A stretch of DNA of 64,000 nucleotides from Collinsella sp. TM10-22 (lineage in GTDB: Bacteria > Actinomycetota > Coriobacteriia > Coriobacteriales > Coriobacteriaceae), in contig NZ_QSOC01000005.1 in assembly GCF_003466125.1 (NCBI RefSeq), positions 29,030 through 93,029 of the forward strand, given 5' to 3'. The notes beneath the pieces were generated by a model. The model did not search any database. It was given only the letters and a program-made list of their open reading frames with translations, and was not told the origin of the DNA. Made by a program: the position numbers and the translations under genes. Positions 49,489 to 58,360 of the stretch are shown here, in pieces (positions within the stretch are counted from its first letter, which is position 1; each line of letters starts with the position of its first letter).

Positions 49489-50302
49489 CTGGCTTGCGGC
49501 CGAGGAGCGATATGAGCCCGTGGGGGCTCGGCATCGCGTGATGCAAAAGAACGTCCTGCACCTGGCGAGCCTGCTTGAGCGGGTTCGCCTGGGTGGAGGC
49601 GCGCACGAGGGCGGGTCGATGGTCGACCGCGCCTTTTCTTGCGTTTCGGCTCCGGTGCGCCTGGTGGGGATGTTCGTTTGCGTCCTGTGCGTGTGTCTGA
49701 CGCAAAGCCCGCTGTATCTCATGTTGATGGCGGCTATCGCGCTGGTGCTCGTTGCCGCGCGCCCTGTACGCGGGCTGCGCGCGACCTTTGTGCCGGCGCT
49801 CGGCGCCGCGGGACTCGCAGTGGTTCTGGCGCTGCCTGCTCTGCTGCTGGGCGCTTCTGCCACGGGCGCCATGCTCAAGATCGCGCTCAAGACCTTCATT
49901 AATGTGTCGCTGGTACTGGGCGTTTCGTGGACGCTTACCTGGAGCCGCATGTCGGCGGCGTTCAAGATGCTGCATCTGCCCGACGAAGTTATCTTTACGT
50001 TTGATATGGCGCTCAAGCATATCGAGGTGCTGGGACGCACAGCGCACGATCTGTGCGAATCGGTCATGCTGCGCAGCGTCGGATCCGCGCCTGCGGGTTT
50101 TTCGCGCACCGACTCGCTGGCGGGTATCATGGGCATGACGTTTATCAAGGCGATGGAATGCAGCCGCGCGATGGACGAGGCTATGCTTTGTCGCGGCTTT
50201 GCCGGTGCGTATCCGGCGCCCGCGCGCGCCGGGTTTGGCTGGCACGATGCCGTTTACGCGGCCGTTGTGGCGTTGCTCGTCGTGTTGTGCGCGGTGTTGT
50301 AG
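49466..50302 (+). CDS. cbiQ: ECF transporter T component CbiQ/NikQ
   Basis: 278-residue energy-coupling transmembrane subunit. Six hydrophobic segments; the family's coupling motif appears as ECSRAMDEAMLCRGF (the CbiQ AMDARGF-like helix that docks on the ATPase). It joins the S-component to the ATPase. ATG 49466 overlaps the cbiM end by 23 nt with AAGGAAAG as ribosome site. CbiO follows after 44 nt. Confidence 0.9.
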   Translation: MAIAELPSWLAAEERYEPVGARHRVMQKNVLHLASLLERVRLGGGAHEGGSMVDRAFSCVSAPVRLVGMFVCVLCVCLTQSPLYLMLMAAIALVLVAARPVRGLRATFVPALGAAGLAVVLALPALLLGASATGAMLKIALKTFINVSLVLGVSWTLTWSRMSAAFKMLHLPDEVIFTFDMALKHIEVLGRTAHDLCESVMLRSVGSAPAGFSRTDSLAGIMGMTFIKAMECSRAMDEAMLCRGFAGAYPAPARAGFGWHDAVYAAVVALLVVLCAVL

Positions 50303-50346
50303 CGCGGACGGTCGAACTGTCGATGTGAGTAGGGAAGGGCGGCGTT

Positions 50347-51117
50347 TTGGCAAACGATACGAATAACGCGATGGGTGCGAGCGGTGCTGCCGGCACCGAG
50401 ATCACGCCGCTCATCGAGTTTCGCGACGTGGTGTTTTCCTATGCGGGTCATACGGTGGTCGACGGCGTTTCATTGCGGGTGAACCGTGGGGAGCTCGTTG
50501 CTCTGCTTGGTCCTAACGGCTGCGGCAAGACGACGGTCATGCGTCTTATCAACGGCCTTGAGCTTGCGGACGCGGGTGCGTACCTGTTCGACGGGCATGT
50601 GGTCGATGCGGCATATCTCAAGGATTCCGCGACGGCCCAGCGGTTCCATCAGCGCGTGGGCTTTGTGTTCCAGAATGCCGATGCGCAGCTCTTTTGCGCC
50701 ACGGTCGGCGAGGAGGTCGCGTTTGGCCCCGCCCAGATGGGGCTGCCGGCAGACGAGCTCGAGCGCCGCGTGCGCGATGCCATGGGGCTGTTCCAGGTTG
50801 CCGACCTTGCCGACGCCTCTCCCTATCAGCTCTCGGGCGGGCAAAAGAAGCGCGTTGCGCTGGCTGCGGTGGTGTCGATGAACCCGGATATCTTGGTCCT
50901 CGATGAACCTACCAATGGACTCGACGAAGATTCATGCGACATCGTGGTCAACTTCTTGCTGGCCTACGTCGCGGCGGGTAAGACGGTTTTGATGAGTACG
51001 CATCACCAGGATCTGGTGCGACGCCTGGGTGCCCGCGCCATCTATATCGATCGATATCACCATGTGGTCGAGGCGTCTTCGCCGTCGTATGGAACCGAAA
51101 GCGGTGCTACGGACTAG
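50347..51117 (+). CDS. cbiO: ECF transporter ATPase CbiO/NikO
   Basis: 256-residue ABC ATPase powering metal uptake. Walker A LGPNGCGKTT, Q-loop (FVFQNADAQLF), signature LSGGQKKRVALA, Walker B ILVLDEPTNGLD, switch His in MSTHHQD. The D-loop and the FQNxDxQ segment are typical of ECF ATPases. TTG 50347 is the likely start (GGGAAGGGCGG just upstream); the first ~23 residues precede the ABC core. Single ATPase gene, so the complex would use it as a homodimer. Confidence 0.93.
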   Translation: MANDTNNAMGASGAAGTEITPLIEFRDVVFSYAGHTVVDGVSLRVNRGELVALLGPNGCGKTTVMRLINGLELADAGAYLFDGHVVDAAYLKDSATAQRFHQRVGFVFQNADAQLFCATVGEEVAFGPAQMGLPADELERRVRDAMGLFQVADLADASPYQLSGGQKKRVALAAVVSMNPDILVLDEPTNGLDEDSCDIVVNFLLAYVAAGKTVLMSTHHQDLVRRLGARAIYIDRYHHVVEASSPSYGTESGATD

Positions 51118-51197
51118 TTGCTGCGTAAAGCGTGCGTAGCCGCCTGCGCGGCTTTGCCGTGATGGTATAGTTATCCAGGTTTTTTATGGGGGTGGCT

Positions 51198-52046
51198 ATG
51201 CCAAGCTGGAACATTCATATCGCTCAGACGGAGCGTTTGCTGGATCGCACCAGTGTGCTTGCCGATAGTGTGCGCGACCGCAATGCCTTTTTGTTTGGCT
51301 GCGTGGTTCCGGATATCTTCGTGGGCTATATGGTTCCTGGCATTGCCGATCCCATTCCGTATAGCATTACACATTTTGCCAAGCCCGAGCCTATCCCCAA
51401 GCCGCGTGAGCAGGAGTTTTGGGACACTTATGTGGCGCCGCTGCTCAAGGGTATGCCGATAGGTGCGCCGGCTGCGGCGACGTCGATTGTCGAGGAACGC
51501 GAGCGACTGAACCGCGTGCACTATCCCCAGCGCTACAAGTATGCCGAGCCGGTTGCCGGTCCCGGCGCTAGTGAGTTCTCGCTTGCGTCCGAAGATGTGG
51601 CGCAGTCGCTGCTCGATTTAACGCTGGGCGTCTGGTCGCATCTGGTGGCCGACACGGTATGGAACACGCGTGTGAACCAGTATCTGGAGGCGCACGGCGG
51701 CAAGCCGTGTGAGGAGTTCCGCATTAAAAAGCAAGGCGACTTTGACTGGTTTGGCAAGACGCTGGGCATTGTTTCGATTCCGCGTGCGACCAATCGCCTG
51801 TATACCGCGGCGACGCGTTTTGGGCAGTATCCCATCCATAAGGAGTATGTGCTCAAGACTATCGGCGTCATGCACGAGATTGTACGCGAAAACCCCGGTG
51901 AGCCCGATCATCCGCCGTATCGCCTGCTAACCGAGGAATTTTTCGATGCAACGTTTACCGAGGTCATCGAGCTAACCGAGGCAGGCTTTGCCGAGCGCGT
52001 AGCCGCTCCCGGCACACCCGCACTGCCCCTGATTGCTAGCTGCTAG
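51198..52046 (+). CDS. Zinc-dependent phospholipase C-like protein
   Basis: 282-residue protein. It begins MPSWNIHIAQTERLL, and further His/Asp residues lie in FLFGCVVPDIFVG, HFAKPEP and GVWSHLVADTVWN, matching the zinc-dependent PLC (PC-PLC/S1-P1-like helical) fold found in proteins annotated as hydrolases. No signal peptide is visible, so an intracellular role is expected, unlike secreted PLC toxins. ATG 51198 is preferred over ATG 51186, since GGGGGTGG lies between them. Substrate unknown. Its TAG shares bases with the opposite gene's stop codon. Confidence 0.75.
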   Translation: MPSWNIHIAQTERLLDRTSVLADSVRDRNAFLFGCVVPDIFVGYMVPGIADPIPYSITHFAKPEPIPKPREQEFWDTYVAPLLKGMPIGAPAAATSIVEERERLNRVHYPQRYKYAEPVAGPGASEFSLASEDVAQSLLDLTLGVWSHLVADTVWNTRVNQYLEAHGGKPCEEFRIKKQGDFDWFGKTLGIVSIPRATNRLYTAATRFGQYPIHKEYVLKTIGVMHEIVRENPGEPDHPPYRLLTEEFFDATFTEVIELTEAGFAERVAAPGTPALPLIASC

Positions 52047-53116
52047 CTGGCCGGCCCGGTAGTGAACAGCTCGTCCCAATCGACAAATAGCTTTTGCCGC
52101 AGGGCATCTTCGGCGTCGCACTCCTGTTTGGTCTTTGGGGTGTAGGGAAGCCCAGCCTTTTTATGGATGAGCTCGGCTATGTGGTCGAAGCTCTTCTTAT
52201 CCTTAATCTGGTCATAGGTAAGTTGGATGACGTCGTAGCCCATGCTTGTGAGTGCGGTGGCGCGCTCGGCATCGGAGAGGCTCGCGGCTTCGCTGTCATG
52301 AGCGGAGCGGCCTTGGCATTCCAGAATGACACCCATGCTGTCGGTGAAACTTTCGATGAGGATGTCGGCGTAACAGCAGGTTTTGTCATACAGCGAACGT
52401 GCGGCTTCGCTGAGCGGGATGCGCGCGTTATTGGTGATGTCTATGCCCAGGCCGCCTTCGTCGCGGGGGAGTGAGATGAGCATGGATGTTTGGACCTCGA
52501 AGGGTGAGGCAGTCTGTCCTGTCATGCGTTTGGCGGCCCAACGGAGTTGCTTGACGCCGCGCAGGCCTGCGGCCTGCTTGGCGAACGCGGCGATATCCGC
52601 CGCGCTGAGGAGCGGCGCGCGTTTCCACAAATTGGTGCCATTGCCCTTGGTGTCAACAACGCGCTCCCAGCCACAGTCGGGTGGAATGAGCTTAAGGGAT
52701 ATTGCCTCATCAAGTTGCTTTTGCGCACGCTCGCAGGGCGTAAATACTGCAAATGAGCTGCACATCTCATAACACGCCATGAGCAGCTGGTTGCGTGAGA
52801 CCTGCGTAGCAAGGTTGAGCAGTGTGAACTCGGGCGATGTGACATCAAATCCATGTTCAGTTTGCCTAAACGACCCGGGAGGTGGTTCCTGGGTCAGCAG
52901 GCGGCTGCGAAAAAGCTTGCCGTTCGCGCGGCGACCCTTTTCGCCCACGAATCTCCAGACCGGCTTGTCGAGTAGATCCTCAAATACTGGCTGTTTTGAG
53001 TAATGCACCAAGCGATGGTCATGGTCGGGCGGCAGGATTGCCGGATAGAGTCCCAGTATCTGGGGCGGGATGCGATAGTACTGGAAAGCCGAGGGTCCGC
53101 AAGCGAGAAATGACAT
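52043..53116 (-). CDS. Hypothetical protein with DUF559/Vsr-like C-terminal nuclease fold
   Basis: 357-residue protein, not confidently assigned. The C-terminal third reads ADILIESFTDSMGVILECQG, then RSAHD and ALTSMGYDVIQLTYDQIKDK, which fits the DUF559/Vsr-type PD-(D/E)xK pattern (acidic residue, E-C-x-G-xxxH, then G-x-x-V-I-x-L-T). The middle (LLNLATQVSRNQLLMACYEM) recalls the helical part of AbiEi-like proteins. The order is typical of Coriobacteriia orphan proteins seen near defence genes. It is convergent with the PLC-like gene, sharing CTAG as stop codons. Downstream gap to pyk contains family J repeats. Confidence 0.65.
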   Translation of the reverse strand: MSFLACGPSAFQYYRIPPQILGLYPAILPPDHDHRLVHYSKQPVFEDLLDKPVWRFVGEKGRRANGKLFRSRLLTQEPPPGSFRQTEHGFDVTSPEFTLLNLATQVSRNQLLMACYEMCSSFAVFTPCERAQKQLDEAISLKLIPPDCGWERVVDTKGNGTNLWKRAPLLSAADIAAFAKQAAGLRGVKQLRWAAKRMTGQTASPFEVQTSMLISLPRDEGGLGIDITNNARIPLSEAARSLYDKTCCYADILIESFTDSMGVILECQGRSAHDSEAASLSDAERATALTSMGYDVIQLTYDQIKDKKSFDHIAELIHKKAGLPYTPKTKQECDAEDALRQKLFVDWDELFTTGPAS

Positions 53117-53162
53117 AGCAATCCGATCGTTTGAGCGTTGTTTGGGCTAGAAAGGCTATCGG

Positions 53163-53292
53163 TTTCGGAAGTGCGGGGAAAAAGAGAAGCAGGCAAAGCA
53201 CAAGGAGTATTTGAGCCAACTTTATCAGGGGTTTTGTTGAAATAAAAGGGCTTGTGCTTGGGGGTGAGCAATTTTTCCCCGCACTTCCGAAA
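53163..53292. repeat. Inverted repeat element (family J)
   Basis: TTTCGGAAGTGCGGGGAAAA(A) at 53163-53183 has a perfect 21-nt reverse complement at 53272-53292; loop 88 nt. Located between two minus-strand genes. The remaining 53293-53472 shows no gene. Confidence 0.85.
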
Positions 53293-53472
53293 ACATAGTC
53301 ATTTTTGACCTTGCTAAAACGATTTAGCAGCGTCGGTTAAGGTGTGGGTTTGCCACCGGGCGAACACTTTTAGCGCTTGGGACTTTATTATTTGGGCCCT
53401 GAAGGGTGGATTTCGCGCTTTTGGTAAAGAAATGAGTGCGTGTTTTGCCGTGTGCAGGTATTGGCACACAGA

Positions 53473-53509
53473 AAAAGGGCCCGGAAGGCGAAGCCTTCCG
53501 GGCCCTTTG
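53473..53509 (-). terminator. Terminator after pyruvate kinase
   Basis: On the minus strand AAAGGGCCCGGAAGGC, loop, GCCTTCCGGGCCC, then TTTTTC. 13-bp or longer GC-rich stem 28 nt past the pyk stop. Confidence 0.9.
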
Positions 53510-53536
53510 CAATGCAAATCTGCTTGCAAGTGCGAT

Positions 53537-54997
53537 TTAGCGCACCTGAGCGACGTAAGCGACGTTGGTCGAGGAAACCTTGTCCTCGAGCTGGACGCTC
53601 ATGCGGGGATCGCCGGCGGTGGCGACGGTCAGATCGCCGGCCTCGACGTAGCCGAGCTCCTTGGCGGTCTCGATCGCCTTGACGATCGTGCCGTTGACGG
53701 TGCCCTGGGTAATCTCTGCCTGGTGCGGGATGACGCCCCAGTACATGATCATCTGCTGGACGGCCCACTCGTGGCGGGAGAACGCGCAGATCGGCATGTT
53801 GGGACGGAAGTGTGAGATCAGGCGAGCGGTACGACCGGTGGTCGTCGGCACGGTGATGCACTTGGCGCCAACGGTGGTGGCCATGTTCACAGCGGACATA
53901 CCCACAACGTTGTTGACGACGCGGGTGCCGTGAGCGTCAGCCGGAACCTCGAGCGGAGCGTGGGCCGGGAGGTACTTCTCGGTCTCGAGAGCGATGCTGG
54001 CCTGCATCTTAACGGCCTCGACCGGGTACTTACCGGCAGCGGACTCGCCGGACAGCATGACGGCGTCGGTGCCGTCGTAAATGGCGTTAGCAACGTCGGC
54101 AACCTCGGCGCGCGTCGGGCGCGGGTTCTGCTGCATGGAGTCGAGCATCTGCGTAGCGGTGATGACGGGCTTGTAGGCCGCGTTGCACTTGGCGATGATC
54201 TCCTTCTGGATGTGGGGAACGAGCTCGGGCTTGATCTCGATGCCCAGGTCGCCACGGGCGACCATGATGCCGTCGGAAGCCTCGAGGATCTCGTCGAAGT
54301 TCTCGACGCCAAGGGCGCACTCGATCTTCGGGAAGATCGTCACGTGCTCGCCACCGTTCTCGCGGCAAAGCTTGCGGATGCCACGGACGGACTCGCCGTC
54401 ACGGATGAAGGAAGCGGCGATGTAGTCGATGTTCTCGGTCAGGCCAAAGAGGATGTCCTGACGATCGCGCTCGGTGATGGCGGGCAGCGAGATGTTGACG
54501 TTGGGCATGTTGACGCCCTTGCGCTCGCCGATCAGGCCGTCATTCTTGACGACGCAGGTCATGTCCTGGCCGTCGACGGACTCGACCTCGAGGGCAACCA
54601 GGCCGTCATCGATCAGGATGAGGGAGCCCTTCTCGACCTCGGAGGGCAGAGCCAGGTAGTCGAGGGAGATGTGCTCAGCGGTGCCGTGGAAATCCTCGGA
54701 CGTGGGCTGAGCGGTGACGACGATCTTATCGCCGGTCTTGACGGCGACCTTCTTGCCGTCGACCAGAAGGCCGGTGCGGACCTCGGGGCCCTTGGTGTCG
54801 AGCAGGATGCCGACGGGCAAACCGAGCTCCTTGGAAATACGACGGACGCGCTCGATGCGACCGTGGTGCTCGTCGTAGGATCCGTGCGAGAAGTTGAAAC
54901 GGGCGACGTTCATGCCCGCCTTGATCATCTCGCGGATGGTCTCGTCGCTATCGCAGGCGGGACCCATGGTGCATACAATCTTAGTGCGCTTGTACAT
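53537..54997 (-). CDS. pyk: Pyruvate kinase
   Basis: 486-residue glycolytic pyruvate kinase (PEP + ADP to pyruvate + ATP). RTKIVCTMGPAC at the N-terminus, ARFNFSHGSYDEH, catalytic Lys in FPKIECALGVENFDEI, metal ligands E/D there and in MVARGDLGIEI, and TRAEVADVANAIYDGTDAVM are intact. C-terminal allosteric domain present. ATG 54997 is preceded by GGAGG (AGATGGAGGTCTGA, 5-6 nt spacing). Stands alone with its own terminator. Confidence 0.96.
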   Translation of the reverse strand: MYKRTKIVCTMGPACDSDETIREMIKAGMNVARFNFSHGSYDEHHGRIERVRRISKELGLPVGILLDTKGPEVRTGLLVDGKKVAVKTGDKIVVTAQPTSEDFHGTAEHISLDYLALPSEVEKGSLILIDDGLVALEVESVDGQDMTCVVKNDGLIGERKGVNMPNVNISLPAITERDRQDILFGLTENIDYIAASFIRDGESVRGIRKLCRENGGEHVTIFPKIECALGVENFDEILEASDGIMVARGDLGIEIKPELVPHIQKEIIAKCNAAYKPVITATQMLDSMQQNPRPTRAEVADVANAIYDGTDAVMLSGESAAGKYPVEAVKMQASIALETEKYLPAHAPLEVPADAHGTRVVNNVVGMSAVNMATTVGAKCITVPTTTGRTARLISHFRPNMPICAFSRHEWAVQQMIMYWGVIPHQAEITQGTVNGTIVKAIETAKELGYVEAGDLTVATAGDPRMSVQLEDKVSSTNVAYVAQVR

Positions 54998-55375
54998 TCA
55001 GACCTCCATCTGACATCGTCTTGCGCTGATAGATAAAGCATAAGAAATAAAACTGAGTTGATTATAACGAAATGACGACCGAATACCCCAAAAAATCGAC
55101 CGTACGCCGATTTAGAAGTTCATTCTTTAGTCAAAAAAGACTAAAGAAAAACTTTTACCAAGCGGTCTTACCGCTGCTATCTGGGCGATATTTCAGTTTG
55201 CCGATGCGCTGAAGAAAAAACGTTTTATCAATCTCGAGCATCACACTGTCTGCACCGTTGCGCCTGTGCCGTGTTTCCAGATGGAATGTTTTGGCTAGAC
55301 GCGTCGCTTTGGGGTACCATAGCTCCACTATCAACTGCCGCTCAGCACGGCAGCCTTGATGAGCCCTTGCCCTTC
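54998..55375. other. Divergent intergenic region, pyk / P-ATPase
   Basis: About 440 nt between divergent genes. It holds an AT-rich centre (55050-55230) expected of two promoters, TACCAT -10-like hexamer at 55314, and a hairpin ATCAACTGCCG ... CGGCAGCCTTGAT at 55330-55360. I could not assign it to a known riboswitch; a yybP-ykoY-type element was considered and not supported. Confidence 0.5.
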
Positions 55376-55427
55376 TCCTGGGAATTATGATCGGGCATCA
55401 ATCTGCTGAGTGGCCCGAATCCCAGGA
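55376..55427 (+). promoter_or_regulatory. 5' UTR hairpin partly covering the P-ATPase ribosome site
   Basis: TCCTGGGA (55376-55383) pairs with TCCCAGGA (55420-55427), with an inner CGGGC/GCCCG helix. The right arm overlaps the ribosome site AGGAGG (55424-55429), so folding would lower translation. Confidence 0.5.
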
Positions 55428-55438
55428 GGGGACTCTAT

Positions 55439-58120
55439 ATGCAAAAGGAATACCTGTCCGCCGCGGCGGAGGTGCTCAGCGACCAAGGTGTCGATGAGAA
55501 CCTCGGCCTGAGCAACGGCGAGGCGTCGTCGCGTCTTGCCAAGACAGGCCCTAACAAGCTTGAGGAAGCCGAGAAAACGCCGCTTTGGAAGCGTTTCTTT
55601 GAGCAGATGGCCGACCCCATGGTCATCATGTTGATCGCGGCCGCGGTTATCAGCGCGCTCACGGGCATGGTCAAGGGCGAGCCCGACTTTGCTGATGTCG
55701 CCATCATCATGTTCGTCGTTATCGTCAACTCGGTGCTGGGCGTAGTCCAAGAGGCCAAGAGCGAGGAGGCCCTCGAAGCCCTGCAAGAGATGAGCGCGGC
55801 GCAGTCCAAGGTACTGCGCGACGGCAAGCTCGTGCACCTGCCGAGCGCCGAGCTCGTGCCCGGTGACGTGATCATGCTCGAGGCGGGCGACTCCGTCCCG
55901 GCCGACTGCCGCGTGCTCGAGAGCGCCACGATGAAGATCGAAGAGGCCGCACTCACCGGCGAGTCCGTGCCGGTCGAGAAGCACGCCAACGTGATCGAGC
56001 TTGCTGCGGGCACCGATGACGTGCCGCTCGGCGACCGCAAGAACATGTGCTACATGGGCTCCACCGTTGTGTACGGCCGTGGCCGCGCCGTCGTGGTCGG
56101 CACCGGTATGAACACCGAGATGGGCAAGATTGCCGGCGCCCTGGCCGAGGCTAAGGAAGAGCTCACGCCGCTGCAGGTGAAGCTCGCCGAGCTCAGCCGC
56201 ATCCTTACCATCATGGTTATCGTCATCTGCGTCGTCATCTTTGGCGTCGATATCCTCCGCCACGGCGTGGGCAACGTCCTTACCGACCCGACCGCTTTGC
56301 TCGACACCTTTATGGTCGCCGTCTCGCTCGCCGTCGCTGCCATCCCCGAGGGCCTGGTCGCCGTTGTGACCATCGTGCTGTCGCTTGGCGTGACCAAGAT
56401 GGCCAAGCGCCAGGCGATTATCCGCAAGCTTTCTGCCGTCGAGACCCTCGGCTGCACGCAGACCATCTGCTCCGACAAGACCGGTACCCTTACTCAAAAC
56501 AAGATGACCGTCGTCAAGCACGAGCTTGCTGCGCCTAAGGAGAAGTTCCTGGCCGGTATGGCGCTGTGCTCCGATGCCCAGTGGGACGAGGATTTAGGCG
56601 AGGCCGTGGGCGAGCCGACCGAGTGCGCGCTTGTCAACGACGCCGGCAAAGCGGGCCTCACCGGCCTGACTGCCGAGCATCCGCGTGTGGGCGAGGCCCC
56701 GTTCGACTCGGGTCGTAAGATGATGTCCGTGGTCGTCGAGACCCTGGACGGCGAGTATGAGCAGTACACCAAGGGCGCGCCCGACGTGGTGATCGGCCTG
56801 TGCACCCACATCTACGAGGGCGATAAGGTCGTCCCCCTGACCGAGGAGCGTCGTGCCGAGCTCGTGGCGGCCAACAAAGCCATGGCCGACGAGGCCCTGC
56901 GCGTGCTGGCGCTGGCGAGCCGCACCTACACCGAGGTTCCCGCCGACTGCAGTCCCGCTGCGCTCGAGCATGACCTGGTCTTCTGCGGCCTGTCCGGCAT
57001 GATTGACCCTGTCCGCCCCGAGGTCGCCGACGCCATCCGCGAGGCCCACGATGCCGGTATTCGCACCGTGATGATCACGGGCGACCATATCGATACCGCC
57101 GTGGCCATTGCCAAGCAGCTGGGAATCGTCACCGATCGCAGCCATGCCATCACCGGTGCCGACCTCGATCGCATGAGCGACGAGGAGCTCGACGCGCATA
57201 TCGAGGACTACGGCGTGTACGCCCGCGTCCAGCCCGAGCACAAGACCCGTATCGTAGAGGCTTGGAAGTCGCGCGACCAGATCGTGGCCATGACGGGCGA
57301 CGGCGTCAACGATGCCCCGTCCATCAAACGCGCCGACATCGGCGTTGGCATGGGCATCACCGGCACCGACGTTACCAAGAACGTTGCCGACATGGTGCTT
57401 GCCGACGACAACTTCGCCACCATCATCGGTGCCTGCGAAGAGGGCCGTCGTATCTACGACAACATCCGCAAGGTCATCCAGTTCCTGCTTTCGGCCAACC
57501 TTGCCGAGGTCTTCTCGGTGTTCATCGCCACGCTCATCGGCTTTACCATCTTTCAGCCGGTGCAGCTGCTGTGGGTGAACCTGGTCACCGACTGCTTCCC
57601 CGCGCTCGCGCTGGGCATGGAGGACGCCGAGGGCGACATCATGAAGCGCAAGCCGCGCAACGCCAAGGACGGCGTCTTTGCCGGACATATGGGTCTGGAC
57701 TGCGTGGTCCAGGGCCTGATCATCACCGTGCTGGTGCTGGCGAGCTTCTTTGTGGGCGTGTACTTTGACATGGGCTACATCCACATCGCCGATATGATCG
57801 CCGGCGCCGCCGACGAAGAAGGCGTGATGATGGCCTTCATCACGCTCAACATGGTCGAGATCTTCCACTGCTTTAACATGCGCAGCCGTCGCACGTCGCT
57901 GTTTAAGATGAAGAAGCAGAACAAGTGGCTGTGGGCTTCGGCCGCGCTGGCGCTGGTGCTGACGGTGATCGTAACCGTGCAGCCGACGCTTGCCGAGATG
58001 TTCTTTGGCCCTGTGACGCTTGAGCTTAAGGGCGTTATCGCCGCGCTGTGCCTTGCCTTCCTGATCATTCCGCTGATGGAGATCTACAAGGCGATCATGC
58101 GCGCCGTGGAGAAGGAGTAG
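55439..58120 (+). CDS. Calcium-type P-type ATPase (P2A/P2B)
   Basis: 893-residue cation P-ATPase. TGES dephosphorylation motif (ALTGESVPVEKH), phosphorylated D346 in CSDKTGTLTQ, KGAPD in the nucleotide domain, TGDGVNDAP hinge. Transport-site residues resemble SERCA: P303-E304-G-L in M4, N-xx-E in SANLAEVF (M5), and VNLVTDCFP (M6, N/T/D). Both M4 and M5 ligands are present, so two-ion SERCA-like Ca2+ stoichiometry is possible; Mn2+ is an alternative. It would export Ca2+ or Mn2+. AGGAGG precedes ATG 55439, within a hairpin. Confidence 0.92.
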   Translation: MQKEYLSAAAEVLSDQGVDENLGLSNGEASSRLAKTGPNKLEEAEKTPLWKRFFEQMADPMVIMLIAAAVISALTGMVKGEPDFADVAIIMFVVIVNSVLGVVQEAKSEEALEALQEMSAAQSKVLRDGKLVHLPSAELVPGDVIMLEAGDSVPADCRVLESATMKIEEAALTGESVPVEKHANVIELAAGTDDVPLGDRKNMCYMGSTVVYGRGRAVVVGTGMNTEMGKIAGALAEAKEELTPLQVKLAELSRILTIMVIVICVVIFGVDILRHGVGNVLTDPTALLDTFMVAVSLAVAAIPEGLVAVVTIVLSLGVTKMAKRQAIIRKLSAVETLGCTQTICSDKTGTLTQNKMTVVKHELAAPKEKFLAGMALCSDAQWDEDLGEAVGEPTECALVNDAGKAGLTGLTAEHPRVGEAPFDSGRKMMSVVVETLDGEYEQYTKGAPDVVIGLCTHIYEGDKVVPLTEERRAELVAANKAMADEALRVLALASRTYTEVPADCSPAALEHDLVFCGLSGMIDPVRPEVADAIREAHDAGIRTVMITGDHIDTAVAIAKQLGIVTDRSHAITGADLDRMSDEELDAHIEDYGVYARVQPEHKTRIVEAWKSRDQIVAMTGDGVNDAPSIKRADIGVGMGITGTDVTKNVADMVLADDNFATIIGACEEGRRIYDNIRKVIQFLLSANLAEVFSVFIATLIGFTIFQPVQLLWVNLVTDCFPALALGMEDAEGDIMKRKPRNAKDGVFAGHMGLDCVVQGLIITVLVLASFFVGVYFDMGYIHIADMIAGAADEEGVMMAFITLNMVEIFHCFNMRSRRTSLFKMKKQNKWLWASAALALVLTVIVTVQPTLAEMFFGPVTLELKGVIAALCLAFLIIPLMEIYKAIMRAVEKE

Positions 58121-58127
58121 GTCGAAA

Positions 58128-58247
58128 GGCTATCCTTCCCACCGGCCCGACCGCCTGCGGGGTTTCCACGGGCACGTCCTCGCCGCTTTGCGGCTGCGGG
58201 ATGTGCCCTTGGGAAACCCCTCCCGGCGGGCGGGCCTTCGGATAACC
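58128..58247. repeat. 120-nt long imperfect hairpin after the P-ATPase
   Basis: GGCTATCC (58128) to GGATAACC (58240-58247); arms of about 58 nt pair along most of their length, with GGGGTTTCC and GGGAAACCCC among the matching blocks. Tip is CCGCTTTGCGG. No T-run. A terminator with T-run follows 32 nt on. Confidence 0.72.
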
Positions 58248-58278
58248 TCTCAGGACCATAAGCTGAGGGAAAGTTTGT

Positions 58279-58316
58279 GAGCTGGTCGGGCTTTGCCCGG
58301 CCAGCTCTTTTTGTTT
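58279..58316 (+). terminator. Rho-independent terminator before rsgA
   Basis: GAGCTGGTCGGG, loop CTTTG, CCCGGCCAGCTC, then TTTTTGTTTT. Stem of 11-12 bp. Ends the P-ATPase transcript. Confidence 0.92.
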
Positions 58317-58360
58317 TAAAATACCTGCTCAGTTGTGTGGTTTTGTGCTGGGAGGCATCT

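Noticed and set aside
55300-55438. yybP-ykoY manganese riboswitch before the P-ATPase
   Set aside because: The conserved L1/L3 loop sequences cannot be aligned; only generic hairpins are present.
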